Of a DNA stretch of 64,000 nucleotides, positions 17,101 through 25,877 are shown piece after piece. Numbering within the stretch: the stretch's first letter is position 1; each line of letters begins with the position of its first letter. Both the position numbers and the translations under genes were made by a program. The stretch is from Acinetobacter sp. ANC 4204 (GTDB lineage: Bacteria > Pseudomonadota > Gammaproteobacteria > Pseudomonadales > Moraxellaceae): NCBI RefSeq assembly GCF_002135205.1, contig NZ_NEFZ01000003.1, positions 124,001 to 188,000 on the forward strand, in the 5' to 3' direction. The notes below the pieces were generated by a model. That model saw only the letters and a list, made by a program, of their open reading frames with translations, did no database searches and was not told the origin of the DNA.

Positions 17101-18182
17101 GTTTCATATACACATGCACCACTTGTACCACTAACCGTACATGAAGTTGAATAGCTGGATGTGGTTGGGTTGGTTGTACTTGCTGTTCCCCATGTTGTAC
17201 AGCCGCTTGCTGTGTATGCTGTACAACTCTTATAATTTGTTGTGCTTGTTGTGTTACTTTGATAGTAATATGTATTGTTTCCGCTAGTCTCGGCGGTATA
17301 ACCAGTTAATGTTGGAGCTGTACTTAATTTTGTAGCACAATTACTTGTAGATGCAGATGTTGTGCCAGCTGTACAACTATAGTATGTAGAACCATTCTTA
17401 CGATAAGAGTATGTTTTTGTCGTTGTTGATACTGAATATTTAAAATACATCGGGATATCTGCAGTAACAGTACTTGTGGTACTTGTTCCCAACATATAAG
17501 CAGCAACTTCTGCATAGGCTTCACCAGTTGGCGTACTATAGTTTCCCGTCCACGTACTCATCTCCTTCAGCAACAACGTCCGTTGGTCAGTAACACTAAT
17601 GGTAGCGTTGTTATAATATAGTCTACATGCACGACCATTTACATAAGGACAAGCTTCATAATAACTTGCACTACTTGACGGTTTTGTTGTTGTTGCGGCG
17701 CCCCATGTCGTACAAGTTCCATAGCTACTCCAAGCCGTACAAGAACTGTAGGATAAAGTACTGGTTGTACTATTCGCATAATAATATTTATAGACTGGCT
17801 TTTTAGCTGTGTAAGTCCCACCACCCGTAATCCCTGTGCTTAATGCTCGAGCAGGCACCATAACATAACCAGATGAGCTGTTATAAAAAGAGGATAAACC
17901 AATAATTTTATCATCACTGATCGCAGAAACACCGTTACCACCAGCCAAAACATCAATCATCCCACTTCGTACACGCTCTAAACGGGTGACACCAGTACTA
18001 TCGTAGCTTCCACTATTACTCATACTCCCTGAGTTATCTAGCATAAACATCAGGGTAATATTTCCAGTCTGTGCAGCACGATAAATACTAATATCACTGG
18101 CTTGAGTCACACTGGTACAAACTAGATTTGTCATCAGCAGGGAAGCTAAAAATACCAATTTTTGTGTTGTATTTCTTTTCAT
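14193..18182 (-). CDS. pilY1: PilY1/ComC-type pilus tip adhesin
   Basis: 1329 residues from ATG 18182, which has GAGGAT upstream (a GTG directly precedes it). A signal peptide ends near TQASD (about 29). A von Willebrand A domain follows with MIDAS residues D49-N-S51-G-S53 and LLTDGEPN at about 406-413. The domain is interrupted by Ser/Thr/Tyr/Cys-rich insertions at roughly 130-190 and 250-396, which contain a duplicated cysteine module. The C-terminal beta-propeller (about 745-1329) has HSSPVLL, FVPNEMV, DAPW, and a calcium loop D1031-R-N-S-D-G-L-I-D1039 followed by FGDLGGQFWRVDL, as in P. aeruginosa PilY1. PilY1 primes pilus assembly with the minor pilins and binds surfaces. It lies between pilX and two PilE-like genes. 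Confidence 0.94.
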   Translation of the reverse strand: MKRNTTQKLVFLASLLMTNLVCTSVTQASDISIYRAAQTGNITLMFMLDNSGSMSNSGSYDSTGVTRLERVRSGMIDVLAGGNGVSAISDDKIIGLSSFYNSSSGYVMVPARALSTGITGGGTYTAKKPVYKYYYANSTTSTLSYSSCTAWSSYGTCTTWGAATTTKPSSSASYYEACPYVNGRACRLYYNNATISVTDQRTLLLKEMSTWTGNYSTPTGEAYAEVAAYMLGTSTTSTVTADIPMYFKYSVSTTTKTYSYRKNGSTYYSCTAGTTSASTSNCATKLSTAPTLTGYTAETSGNNTYYYQSNTTSTTNYKSCTAYTASGCTTWGTASTTNPTTSSYSTSCTVSGTSGACVYETKQITTIPSGSGFSYSVSTSKNDSQTAYTSPLTTDNAECSGQGIYLLTDGEPNGASNSVVQTLMQNALTSSYSSNLTCSGTLFNGTGARYTGNGWNCISDLSQLLLNRSIDGTTSTSQLNPKNLVIKTAVVGFGSDFNGLTSYNSALSQAQNLANIDSSSASVDVKNAAKWGVYGQGGWYSGSSSADVVESVNSFISSLATDIPSVTTGSSYIPDDQLNPTVVQNYTYSSQFQPTPDATYQLWAGNLKKYQVLDGYIKDVNGDAITNSSGKIVDNYDYWSQYVSSSATNSAALKLVGGVKANLPMGMTTAFVANRKLLMNRDTSGAATATQLNQISSSYVTNTTDSSRGYLLSLLGYIINTPADTTSLPTTTTALGQLNELRQVGAVMHSSPVLLTQSGTIGSSDGTVTTSNRDDYILFGTTQGVLSVVDATTGKEKFAFVPNEMVASQKKAFLEYTTTSGFSTSTYQPFYYGVDAPWTQYSEYVVQSDGTMTVGSGIGTSTGVQMAYGGLRMGGRSYYALNLQDMNAPKLAFRIDPNTSAVYYNGSSTSYNELSYMGQSWSKPTIGFVKWNGKKTRVMFVGGGYDAGGTNGDGSFDSTTGERTGFSGYEGSSYTQTNNIGAGVYMFNAETGALLWWTGANATNANTTSGVGYSTASNMQFSISSQIKGIDRNSDGLIDHLYFGDLGGQFWRVDLNNNLSSFDKDLFSKTPVRLLNLHNGIYSPRFYEMPAFSTYSNSGTTFGVASIGSGNRSLPRFNSSSTSYKNDAIYNIYDKDVARSDLYSMTNATYQVCAAQNTGSTVDCKGAALNTQNATLSTLGQLTTNANTTAVAPYSTTNGWYYYFTSQLIQDAKVLSTPIVLDSDMYVTTFDGSKDGLSGDCGAGVKGESYVYQFCMPYGVCTAAQITASTFLNGSGLGAGIVSPAVGSNNNNGSNRALISTTGSLAGGASKDYSTPLSLVPIRWYETGK

Positions 18183-18199
18183 CACTTTATCCTCTATTT

Positions 18200-18994
18200 T
18201 TAGCTACCAACAACCGATTGCGTCAAGTTGTAAACGGTGACATAGGTTGTATAAGGCACATTTAGGCTAGATAAGCACTCAGACACACTTGCTCTGAAAG
18301 ATGTACTCGTAACACTATCCGTTGCAACTGTTACACCTGTTGGAATTGAAGCCGTTGGATTTGTCATGTGCGTTGATAAACATGAATTAATTTGTGCATT
18401 CGAAGCTGTTGATAATGTTGGCATTAACGACACAGCCGTAATAATTGCCATCTCAGGGCTAATGACTTTTGCCGCATCAACATCTGTACCTGTAACATAA
18501 CCAACAAAAGCCTCATCACTACTAGAGGACGACTCGACAAACTGGACTGTAACTTGGGTCATCACAGCACTTCGCCCACTGGTATAATCATTGCTATTAC
18601 TCAAAGAACAATACCCTGCGGTCCCTAACTCATTATTTGTAGGTTTCGTTTTACTATCTTCCCAGGTTGAAACACTTGCATTGTTTAAACTAAAGAAACT
18701 GGTATTCGCTCCTCTATAGCAAAAAACCAACTCTTTGCCTTTATTATTAGCGGTTCGAATATAACCAAACATACCATTTGCTGCTAACTGCACTGCAAGC
18801 TGATCCGCATCCTCTGCATTAAAGATTGCCGCATCAGAATTCTGATTCATTAACTGTTGTGCCTGAGCATTTGTTGCAATATTTAAAGACAAGACACCTT
18901 GACGTATAGCTAGAGTACTAATAACAATAAGTAGCAATACGACTACCAGAACAACGATTAAGGTTGCACCTTGTTGTGATTGTTTATTTATCAT
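18200..18994 (-). CDS. pilX: Type IV pilus minor pilin PilX
   Basis: 264 residues. The leader ends at Gly9 and the mature helix ATLIVVLVVVLLLIVIS lacks the usual Glu5 (Val there), as in PilX and GspK proteins that sit at the fibre tip. The PilX N-terminal domain continues with TLAIRQG and QAQQLMNQNSDAAIFNAEDA. It joins FimU, PilV, PilW and PilY1 to prime pilus assembly. Its start overlaps the pilW stop by 4 bp (ATGA), indicating coupled translation, and it ends 17 bp before pilY1. Confidence 0.92.
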   Translation of the reverse strand: MINKQSQQGATLIVVLVVVLLLIVISTLAIRQGVLSLNIATNAQAQQLMNQNSDAAIFNAEDADQLAVQLAANGMFGYIRTANNKGKELVFCYRGANTSFFSLNNASVSTWEDSKTKPTNNELGTAGYCSLSNSNDYTSGRSAVMTQVTVQFVESSSSSDEAFVGYVTGTDVDAAKVISPEMAIITAVSLMPTLSTASNAQINSCLSTHMTNPTASIPTGVTVATDSVTSTSFRASVSECLSSLNVPYTTYVTVYNLTQSVVGS

Positions 18995-19881
18995 GATGCG
19001 CGATCTCCAAGTGCATTACGAATCGCAACAGTTTGGGTAATCACTTCTCTCAGATTTCTTGATGAGGCACTTTGAATTGAACTTTTTAAAGAAACAGTTT
19101 TATCTAAAACATCAAATTCTCTTGAATTATCAATAATAGATTCTGGACCAACCGTTTGACTAGAACGAGCTAAAACCCCAATTTTAACACCCAATATTCT
19201 CGGCTCAGTTCCCGATGCTAAATAGTTGGCTATCGTCATATCTCGGAAATTCCCCGCACTATTCTCTGTCACTAACAAGACATGAAAATAGTCAACGCGT
19301 TTCATAATGATTTGACCATCATCGCCAAAATTAGTTGCCGTATCCCCACTATATCTACCCGCATCACAAGCCAATGCCAATGCCGTATTAGCGGTCTCTG
19401 AATCATTAAAGTTAGTATCTTTTCTCACAAAATACCGCTGTATCACATATTCAGAGGTACTGTTGATGGTATTCCCTTCACAATCAAAACCGCCTGTCGC
19501 TATGGGTAAATACTGAATAACCAATTGGTCACTCTCTATATCAACATTCGAACTTCCATCTACAGCACTTCTCGAAAAGTATTTTGTCTCAGTGCTATCT
19601 GTTGCCGATAGGTTAGTACTTGTAAGTACAATCCCACCATGTACAACACTGCCAGTCATAGCAGCCGTCGCATTTCCTAAATGGGCAAAGCGAATGTCTT
19701 TGGTAATATAATTGAGAGCAAAATTAGAATTATCCTGTAAATCTGATGCGCCTTGTTGTATAGCAACACTCTTTTGCCCCGCAAGGAATAATACGAGTGC
19801 TGCCGCAACAATAATCAAACCGATTACTAAGGAAATCATCAACTCGATTAAGGTAAAACCTGCTTGTTGAGAACTTTTCAT
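18991..19881 (-). CDS. pilW: Type IV pilus minor pilin PilW
   Basis: 296 residues. The leader ends at Gly8 before [20 protein letters not shown], and LFLAGQKSVAIQQGASDLQD follows, which is diagnostic of the PilW family. The large C-terminal globular region is Asp/Asn/Ser-rich. It belongs to the priming complex of minor pilins. GGAGG stands before ATG 19881. It begins 1 nt after the pilV stop codon and overlaps pilX by 4 bp. Confidence 0.93.
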   Translation of the reverse strand: MKSSQQAGFTLIELMISLVIGLIIVAAALVLFLAGQKSVAIQQGASDLQDNSNFALNYITKDIRFAHLGNATAAMTGSVVHGGIVLTSTNLSATDSTETKYFSRSAVDGSSNVDIESDQLVIQYLPIATGGFDCEGNTINSTSEYVIQRYFVRKDTNFNDSETANTALALACDAGRYSGDTATNFGDDGQIIMKRVDYFHVLLVTENSAGNFRDMTIANYLASGTEPRILGVKIGVLARSSQTVGPESIIDNSREFDVLDKTVSLKSSIQSASSRNLREVITQTVAIRNALGDRAS

Positions 19882-19882
19882 A

Positions 19883-20413
19883 TTAAAATGCCTCCATCAC
19901 TACACATGTGGAATTATCTTGATATGAAAAAGTCGAATTTTGGCTTTCAGTACATGCAATTTGTCCATCTTTAGAAGTAGTATTATCTGTTGCATCAGTC
20001 TTATTCCAAGCAACATAAATACACGTCCTACCATTTGCTGTACCTGGGCAGTCCATCATATTCAGAACCATACCTACACTTTGAGCCTTTAAATAAGCTT
20101 CATTTACATCAAAGGCAGCTTTAGTTGCAGGAGTACACGTACCACTATAACAACTTGAAACACTCGCTGACTGTTTATCTTCATCTGCCAAATTTGCTTG
20201 GTACACACTTAATGCTGCATTACTACTGTTCATTCTTATTTTTTCTGCCAAATCTCTGGCAATATTCATCGCTTGAATACGATTTCCACCTTCTGCCGTT
20301 GCTTCAACAGCACGTAATTGCAAAGCTGCAAAACCTAAGACAGCAAGAGACAGTAAAAGTAACGCGACTAATACTTCCATCATACCAACACCAGTTTGAT
20401 TCCTTATTCTCAT
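19883..20413 (-). CDS. pilV: Type IV pilus minor pilin PilV
   Basis: 176 residues from ATG 20413. The leader ends at Gly8; the mature N-terminus VGMMEVLVALLLLSLAVLG keeps Glu5. ALQLRAVEATAEGGNRIQAM and ARDLAEKIRMN are typical of PilV. It is an inner-membrane minor pilin of the tip complex. The start codon overlaps the fimU stop by 4 bp, and GGGGA lies upstream within fimU. Two TTG/TTC codons extend the frame upstream but the overlapping ATG is the better start. Confidence 0.92.
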   Translation of the reverse strand: MRIRNQTGVGMMEVLVALLLLSLAVLGFAALQLRAVEATAEGGNRIQAMNIARDLAEKIRMNSSNAALSVYQANLADEDKQSASVSSCYSGTCTPATKAAFDVNEAYLKAQSVGMVLNMMDCPGTANGRTCIYVAWNKTDATDNTTSKDGQIACTESQNSTFSYQDNSTCVVMEAF

Positions 20414-20856
20414 GAACAATCCCCATCATTTTGTGGTGTTACATAGGTATTTCCAACAACCGAAAGTGAAAATGTTTTCGTGGTAAGCGAACTAGAACTA
20501 CAAACAACAAATGATGTGTCGCTTGCAATACTACTCGTTGTCCCATCACTCCTAAAATTAATAGAACTGAGACTGGTCGGACTTGTCAAAGTCGTGTTTT
20601 CCGCAGGAGACCAGAAGTAAACAATTGAAGTATTCGTACCCGTTGTATTTAGATTGACTGTTGTTGTTGTTCTCAATAACACTGCCTGATTTCTAGCTTT
20701 CGTTAGGGTTTCCATTAATTCTTTTGTCGTAGAGTTTAATCTTTGTTTCGCAAGCATATCCGCAAAAGAAGGTGCAGCCATCATCGCGATAATTACCATA
20801 ATCGCAATTGTCACCATCAATTCAATTAAGGTGAACCCTTTATATCTCTTTTGCAT
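20410..20856 (-). CDS. fimU: Type IV pilus minor pilin FimU/FimT (GspH family)
   Basis: 148 residues. The leader ends at Gly7 before FTLIELMVTIAIMVIIAMMA, with Glu5, followed by APSFADMLAKQRLNSTTKEL, the GspH/FimT signature. The C-terminus has a Cys pair (VVCSSS and DGDCS) likely forming a disulfide. It is the first gene of the leftward minor pilin operon. GGAGGGAG is a strong ribosome site 2 bp before ATG 20856. A promoter must lie between 20857 and about 20945, since the ispH terminator is just beyond. Confidence 0.9.
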   Translation of the reverse strand: MQKRYKGFTLIELMVTIAIMVIIAMMAAPSFADMLAKQRLNSTTKELMETLTKARNQAVLLRTTTTVNLNTTGTNTSIVYFWSPAENTTLTSPTSLSSINFRSDGTTSSIASDTSFVVCSSSSLTTKTFSLSVVGNTYVTPQNDGDCS

Positions 20857-20944
20857 ACTCCCTCCCCAAGGCAACAAAACTTTACCCTATTTAAAATCAT
20901 ATTCTAATTCTTTACACAACCAACACAATACAGGATAAAAGGCA

Positions 20945-20981
20945 TAAAAAAACAGATGATTGCCAATTTACAATCATCTGT
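20945..20981 (-). terminator. Rho-independent terminator of ispH
   Basis: ACAGATGATTG (20952-20962) pairs with CAATCATCTGT (20971-20981) around an 8-nt loop, and on the minus strand seven T follow. It isolates the minor pilin operon from ispH. Confidence 0.92.
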
Positions 20982-21021
20982 CAATTTATCAATAAAATTA
21001 GAATGTTAACTAATACACCTT

Positions 21022-21972
21022 TTAAGCTTGAGTTACCGCAATACGTAACTCTTTTGGCAAACTAAAAGTAATATTTTCTTCACGTCCAGCCAACTCTTGC
21101 GGTGGGGTTGCACCCCAATCCTGTAACCGTTGGATGACTTGTTTAATTAAAATCTCAGGTGCGGATGCGCCCGCTGTAACCCCAACTTTAGCAATATTTT
21201 CAAACCATGCTTGTTGGAGTTCGTCTGCATTATCAACCAAATAAGCCGATTTACCCATACGCTCTGCAAGCTCACGCAGGCGGTTCGAGTTTGACGAATT
21301 TGGTGAGCCAACCACGAGTACCACATCACATTGGGTCGCTAAATCACGCACCGCATCTTGGCGATTTTGAGTCGCATAACAAATATCATCTTTACGTGGT
21401 CCTTGAATCTCAGGAAATTTTTTACGCAAAGCATCAATCACTTTAGCAGTATCATCAATCGACAGCGTGGTTTGTGTCACAAAAGCCACATGCTCAGGGT
21501 GTTTAACTTGAAGCTCAGCGACATCCTCTTCATCTTCCACCAAATAAATTGCACCACCATTTTTTAGGTCGTATTGACCCATGGTTCCCTCAACTTCAGG
21601 GTGACCTTCATGGCCGATTAAAATGGCCTCCACACCCTCACGGGCATATTTGGTCACCTCAATATGAACCTTGGTCACCAATGGGCACGTTGCATCAAAA
21701 ACTTTTAAACCCCGGCGCTCAGCTTCAATCTGTACTGCTTTCGAAACACCATGCGCACTAAAAATCACAATATTGTCGTCTGGTACTTCATCTAGCTCAT
21801 CAACAAAAATTGCACCACGTTGACGTAAATCATCCACAACGAATTTGTTATGAACCACTTCATGACGGACATAAATGGGCGGATTAAAGCATTCAAGTGC
21901 ACGATTGACGATGGCAATCGCACGGTCAACACCTGCACAAAAACCACGTGGATTGGCCAATACAATTTCCAT
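21022..21972 (-). CDS. ispH: 4-hydroxy-3-methylbut-2-enyl diphosphate reductase
   Basis: 316 residues, the same length as the E. coli enzyme. It is the last step of the MEP pathway, reducing HMBPP to IPP and DMAPP with an iron-sulfur cluster. The three cluster cysteines are seen in [10 protein letters not shown] (Cys12), [12 protein letters not shown] and ICYATQNRQ. Conserved [15 protein letters not shown]-like [11 protein letters not shown] and GASAPEIL are present. ATG 21972 has GAGGA upstream and is preferred to an earlier in-frame start. It is divergent from gmk and followed by its own terminator. Confidence 0.97.
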   Translation of the reverse strand: MEIVLANPRGFCAGVDRAIAIVNRALECFNPPIYVRHEVVHNKFVVDDLRQRGAIFVDELDEVPDDNIVIFSAHGVSKAVQIEAERRGLKVFDATCPLVTKVHIEVTKYAREGVEAILIGHEGHPEVEGTMGQYDLKNGGAIYLVEDEEDVAELQVKHPEHVAFVTQTTLSIDDTAKVIDALRKKFPEIQGPRKDDICYATQNRQDAVRDLATQCDVVLVVGSPNSSNSNRLRELAERMGKSAYLVDNADELQQAWFENIAKVGVTAGASAPEILIKQVIQRLQDWGATPPQELAGREENITFSLPKELRIAVTQA

Positions 21973-22106
21973 ATGTTCCTCGATACCACTTTTCAATCAG
22001 CGGAAACTAATAAAATAAATGCAAACAAAGTGACGCCTAGCTATTTCGTTTAAACCTTGTCTGCTCTAAAATAGAGAAGATATTTTATCATATCAGGAAA
22101 AATATC

Positions 22107-22730
22107 ATGTCGGGTCTCTTGTTTGTCGTTTCTGCAGCTTCAGGAACAGGCAAAACATCCCTCGTAAAAGCCCTCCTTGACCGTGTAACGAATCTTCACG
22201 TTTCTGTTTCTCATACTACACGTGGGCAACGTCCCGGCGAACTTGATGGTGTTCACTACCACTTTACCGAAAAAGACAACTTTTTAGCATTGGTTGAACA
22301 AGGTGGATTTATTGAATACGCTGAAGTCTTTGGTAATTACTACGGCACAGCACAAGCCACTGTGAAAGAACAATTGGCCAAAGGTCATGACGTCCTACTG
22401 GAAATTGACTGGCAAGGTGCACAGCAAGTTCGTAAACTTTTTCCTGAATCTAAACAAATTTTCATTTTACCACCAAGCCAATTTGACTTACGTCAACGCC
22501 TATCGAACCGTGGCACAGACTCGGTTGAAGTGATTGAGCGTCGTTTAGGCTGTGCGGTTGAAGATATGCAACAATATGTCAACTTCGACTATGTGATTAT
22601 TAATGATGACTTTAATAAAGCCTTGCACGATCTTGAGTCTGTGATTATTGCCAATCGTCTTGTTCTTTCTCAGCAAGCCAATCGTCATCAAAAAATGATT
22701 TCTGAACTGATCACCCCTGTAGAGAAGTGA
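22107..22730 (+). CDS. gmk: Guanylate kinase
   Basis: 207 residues. It phosphorylates GMP to GDP. The P-loop ASGTGKTSL is near residue 12, followed by VSHTTRGQRPGELDGVHYHF (GMP-binding region), GNYYGT and EIDWQGAQQVR. Length and order match E. coli Gmk. It is upstream of rpoZ and spoT, the same order as in E. coli, so the purine nucleotide and (p)ppGpp functions sit together. Confidence 0.96.
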   Translation: MSGLLFVVSAASGTGKTSLVKALLDRVTNLHVSVSHTTRGQRPGELDGVHYHFTEKDNFLALVEQGGFIEYAEVFGNYYGTAQATVKEQLAKGHDVLLEIDWQGAQQVRKLFPESKQIFILPPSQFDLRQRLSNRGTDSVEVIERRLGCAVEDMQQYVNFDYVIINDDFNKALHDLESVIIANRLVLSQQANRHQKMISELITPVEK

Positions 22731-22737
22731 TTAAAAC

Positions 22738-22766
22738 TTGAGTCTACAGACAAAGCGCCTTATACT
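22738..22766 (+). promoter_or_regulatory. Sigma-70 promoter of rpoZ
   Basis: TTGAGT (22738-22743) and TATACT (22761-22766) are separated by 17 bp, with a GC-rich stretch (AAGCGCC) in the spacer. The pair begins 8 bp after the gmk stop codon and the rpoZ start is 42 bp past the -10. Confidence 0.6.
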
Positions 22767-22807
22767 GCACAGTCTGTTTTATTTTCCCATTCATAACGAG
22801 AACTCTT

Positions 22808-23089
22808 ATGGCACGCGTAACCGTTGAAGATTGTTTAGACCATGTAGACAACCGCTTTGAGCTTGTACTAGTGGCAAGCAAACGCGCGCGTCAATTGGCA
22901 CGTCAAGGCATTGAACCTACTGTTGAGTGGGACAATGACAAACCGACTGTTGTTGCATTACGTGAAATCGCAGTAGGTCATGTTTCTAAAGATATTTTGA
23001 AACAACGTGAGCAAGACTACCAAACTTCGAGTCTTGATCTTGCCCTTTCTGCAAACAATTTGAATTTAGATGGTTTTTCTTTCCAATAA
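22808..23089 (+). CDS. rpoZ: RNA polymerase omega subunit
   Basis: 93 residues; E. coli omega has 91. [20 protein letters not shown] and [12 protein letters not shown] are family hallmarks. It binds beta-prime, helps RNA polymerase assemble and forms part of the ppGpp site 1. It has its own promoter-like sequence after gmk and a terminator just downstream, so it may be expressed separately from spoT. Confidence 0.96.
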   Translation: MARVTVEDCLDHVDNRFELVLVASKRARQLARQGIEPTVEWDNDKPTVVALREIAVGHVSKDILKQREQDYQTSSLDLALSANNLNLDGFSFQ

Positions 23090-23105
23090 GAAAAATTTAT
23101 CGTTT

Positions 23106-23135
23106 AAAAGCCTAGTTTTTAACTAGGCTTTTTTA
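23106..23135 (+). terminator. Rho-independent terminator of rpoZ
   Basis: A 12-bp stem (23106-23117 with 23121-23132, core GCCTAGTT/AACTAGGC) with a 3-nt loop runs into a T-tract. The rest of the gap to spoT (to 23312) shows TTGACA at 23235-23240 but no matching -10. Confidence 0.9.
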
Positions 23136-23312
23136 TTGGATAACTTTTATATTTCTGCAATACACGTTATAACTAGAAGATAAGATTCATCGTGGTTTAG
23201 GTGTATCTTTTTTGCTTTTATTCCAATGAAAAAATTGACAACTCATGCAATATGTTTTTCATTAGATGATCAGTAAAATTTTCTTGTAATTGCTACGTCT
23301 TAAAGGTGTTTT

Positions 23313-25412
23313 ATGCCAGGCCCAATGGTCAGCCAAGCTAAACAACAGCTCAAAACTATTATCGATGCTTACTTAACTGAAAGCGATGTCGAGCGTGTGC
23401 TTGCGGCCTGTGATTATGCGGATATTGCCCATGATGGTATTACCCGTAAAAGTGGCGAACCGTATATTTTACATCCGATAGCTGTAAGTTGTATTTTAGC
23501 GCATATGCGTCTAGACGCAGAGACACTCATGGCCGCACTTTTGCATGATGTCATTGAAGACACTGACTTTAGCAAAGAAGATATTGCTGAAAAATTCGGC
23601 AAAACCGTCTCAGAGCTTGTCGATGGCGTCACTAAGCTCAGCCAGTCGAGCGATAAAGAATATAATAAAGCAGCTTCATTCCGTAAAATTCTGCAAGCAA
23701 CACTACAAGATCCTCGTGTCATTATTATTAAACTGGCTGACCGTTATCATAACATGACCACCTTGGATGCACTGCGCCCCGACAAACGCGCACGTATTGC
23801 CCAAGAAACCTTTGATATTTTTGTTCCAATGGCACGTATTGTTGGTATGAATGAGATGGGCGATAACCTTGAACATTTGTGTTATCAAAACCTCGATCTC
23901 GATATGTATAACAATGTCCAAGAGGCTTTATTACAAACCAAACCCAAACGCTGTGAATATCAAAGTAAATGGGAACATAATCTAACCGAATTACTGAAAA
24001 CCCATCAAATTTCAGGTCGTATTAAAAAGAAAAATAACAATATTGAACTACTGCGCCACTTTGTCAAAAATGACATTGATCTACATGAACTCACCCACAG
24101 CCATGCCTTTGAAATCATTTTAAATAGCATTGCAGACTGTGACCGCTTAGCCGAGGTATTACGCGAGAGTTTTCAAGTTTTGCATTTTGCAGACCATATT
24201 CGCAAACCGCTCCCTGGTGGTAACCAATCATTACTACTACGTTTGAAAGGTGAAAATACGACACTATCAGTAACCATTCAAACAGAACTGATGCGTAAAG
24301 CTGCGCGTTTTGGCGTGGTGCTTGGTGACAGTGCACCACAAGCTTGCCGCTCTGCAATTCAAGCCTCAATGCAGAACTTAAATGTCTTAATTGATGGTGC
24401 CTGTGCCAAGACCACCTTTAGTGAATTACTCGACTATCTACATCAAGAGAAAATATGGGTCTACACTCCACAAGGTCATTTACATGAATTACCACAAGGA
24501 GCAACAGTAGTCGATTTTGCTTACTCTGCCAGCTTATTTTTAGGTAACCATGCAGTAGGTGCAAAAATTAATGGGGAAACCAAGCCCCTTTCTACACCAT
24601 TGCACAGTGGCCAGGTGATTGAAGTGATCACCGATGTCTTAGCCACCCCAAACCCTGACTGGCTGAGTTTTGTCAACACGCAAAAAGCCCGTCGTGCTTT
24701 GCAAAATATTTTGCGCGATCAAGATATCGAAGAACAACGCTTGGTGGGTCAACAAGCTTTAAATCGTGCCTTAAAGCTATTTAATGTCTCCATCAAAGAC
24801 TTAACTGAAGCCGACTGGTTAGAGCTTCTACAATGGCGTCATATCGAAACTAAAGACCAACTGTTTGAGCAAATTGCCGTAGGTGATTTATTACCACAAC
24901 TAGTTGCGAATCATTTATTTGCACATGATCAAGGGCAACAAGAGTCTGATCGACTGATCCAAGGTACTGAGGGAGTCGATGTTAAATATGCACATTGCTG
25001 CAATCCTGTACTCGGTGACCCAATTCAAGGACACTTATCCCGTCGTGGTCTGATTGTCCATCGAGCACGTTGCCACAACCTCTTACATGAACAACATCTG
25101 CACCCTGAAAACATCATGCCATTACAATGGACGAATGAAAACGAAGAAGAAATTAGTTTCACTGCATATTTACTCATTAATATGGCAATGGATGATGAGC
25201 AAATTTCCGATCTAATCTACCAATGTCGTAAAGAAAAAATCGGGGTAGAGATGGTTCGCAACCAAGATGATAAAACCTATGTCAATGTGGTCGTGCATAA
25301 CCGCAAGCAAATTGCCAAAATTATCCGCGATTTACGCATGCATTTTGGCTTCCCACGCATCAGTCGACTGGCTCAACCTGTCAGCCTTTCTGAAACCTCA
25401 GTTGCGAGTTAA
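23313..25412 (+). CDS. spoT: SpoT-type (p)ppGpp hydrolase with degenerate synthetase domain
   Basis: 699 residues. The N-terminal HD hydrolase domain is intact: ILHPIAV (His54), LLHDVIEDT (H78-D79, E82-D83), LVDGVTKL and KLADRYHNM. The following synthetase-like domain has lost its motifs. GNQSLLLRLK stands where active enzymes have GYQSLHT, and VTIQTELMRKAARFGVVLG stands for the EVQIRT...GVAAHW block. TGS (about 381-440, VYTPQGHLHELPQGATVVDF), a Cys/His-rich domain (YAHCCNPVLGDPIQG) and a C-terminal ACT domain follow. It should hydrolyse but not make (p)ppGpp, as shown for A. baumannii SpoT. RelA would supply synthesis. ATG 23313 has AAGGTG upstream. Confidence 0.95.
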   Translation: MPGPMVSQAKQQLKTIIDAYLTESDVERVLAACDYADIAHDGITRKSGEPYILHPIAVSCILAHMRLDAETLMAALLHDVIEDTDFSKEDIAEKFGKTVSELVDGVTKLSQSSDKEYNKAASFRKILQATLQDPRVIIIKLADRYHNMTTLDALRPDKRARIAQETFDIFVPMARIVGMNEMGDNLEHLCYQNLDLDMYNNVQEALLQTKPKRCEYQSKWEHNLTELLKTHQISGRIKKKNNNIELLRHFVKNDIDLHELTHSHAFEIILNSIADCDRLAEVLRESFQVLHFADHIRKPLPGGNQSLLLRLKGENTTLSVTIQTELMRKAARFGVVLGDSAPQACRSAIQASMQNLNVLIDGACAKTTFSELLDYLHQEKIWVYTPQGHLHELPQGATVVDFAYSASLFLGNHAVGAKINGETKPLSTPLHSGQVIEVITDVLATPNPDWLSFVNTQKARRALQNILRDQDIEEQRLVGQQALNRALKLFNVSIKDLTEADWLELLQWRHIETKDQLFEQIAVGDLLPQLVANHLFAHDQGQQESDRLIQGTEGVDVKYAHCCNPVLGDPIQGHLSRRGLIVHRARCHNLLHEQHLHPENIMPLQWTNENEEEISFTAYLLINMAMDDEQISDLIYQCRKEKIGVEMVRNQDDKTYVNVVVHNRKQIAKIIRDLRMHFGFPRISRLAQPVSLSETSVAS

Positions 25413-25482
25413 TTATTTAAATCTGCACATTTTAATGCCAATCTAAGCTATGATTGATGGTGAATGATAATAGGAGAACACG

Positions 25483-25866
25483 ATGTCCCGCCAAGTAATT
25501 CATACTGAAAATGCCCCTGCTGCAATCGGCACTTACTCACAAGCGATTCTAGTCGGCAATACACTTTATCTTTCTGGTCAGATTGGTTTAGATCCGTATA
25601 GTATGGAATTGGTTGAAGGCATTGAAGCGCAAATTCGTCGTGTTTTTGACAACCTAAAAGCCGTATGTGAAGCAGCAGGTGGAACTCTGGCTGATATCGC
25701 TAAATTAAATATTTTTTTAACAGATCTCTCTAACTTCCAACTCGTTAACCAAATTATGGGCGAATATTTTGCACAGCCCTATCCTGCACGTGCTGCACTC
25801 GGCGTGGCGAGCTTACCTAAAAATGCACTCGTTGAAATGGATGGCATTGTAATTATTAATCAATAA
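25483..25866 (+). CDS. ridA: RidA family enamine/imine deaminase
   Basis: 127 residues. It hydrolyses reactive 2-aminoacrylate and related enamines released by PLP enzymes. [36 protein letters not shown] and [21 protein letters not shown] are typical, with Arg103 and Glu118 in the active-site positions. It starts 70 bp after spoT, with AGGAGA before ATG 25483, and has its own terminator. RidA-type genes follow spoT in several gammaproteobacteria. Confidence 0.93.
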   Translation: MSRQVIHTENAPAAIGTYSQAILVGNTLYLSGQIGLDPYSMELVEGIEAQIRRVFDNLKAVCEAAGGTLADIAKLNIFLTDLSNFQLVNQIMGEYFAQPYPARAALGVASLPKNALVEMDGIVIINQ

Positions 25867-25877
25867 GTTATGATTTC

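Noticed and set aside
16900-17830. Repetitive T/A/C-rich DNA that looks like a tandem repeat or CRISPR-like array
   Set aside because: It is the Ser/Thr/Tyr-rich coding sequence of PilY1; repeats are imperfect, in frame and at protein level, with no regular spacer pattern.
23235-23263. TTGACA as a spoT promoter -35
   Set aside because: No acceptable -10 hexamer at 16-18 bp, so not listed as a promoter.
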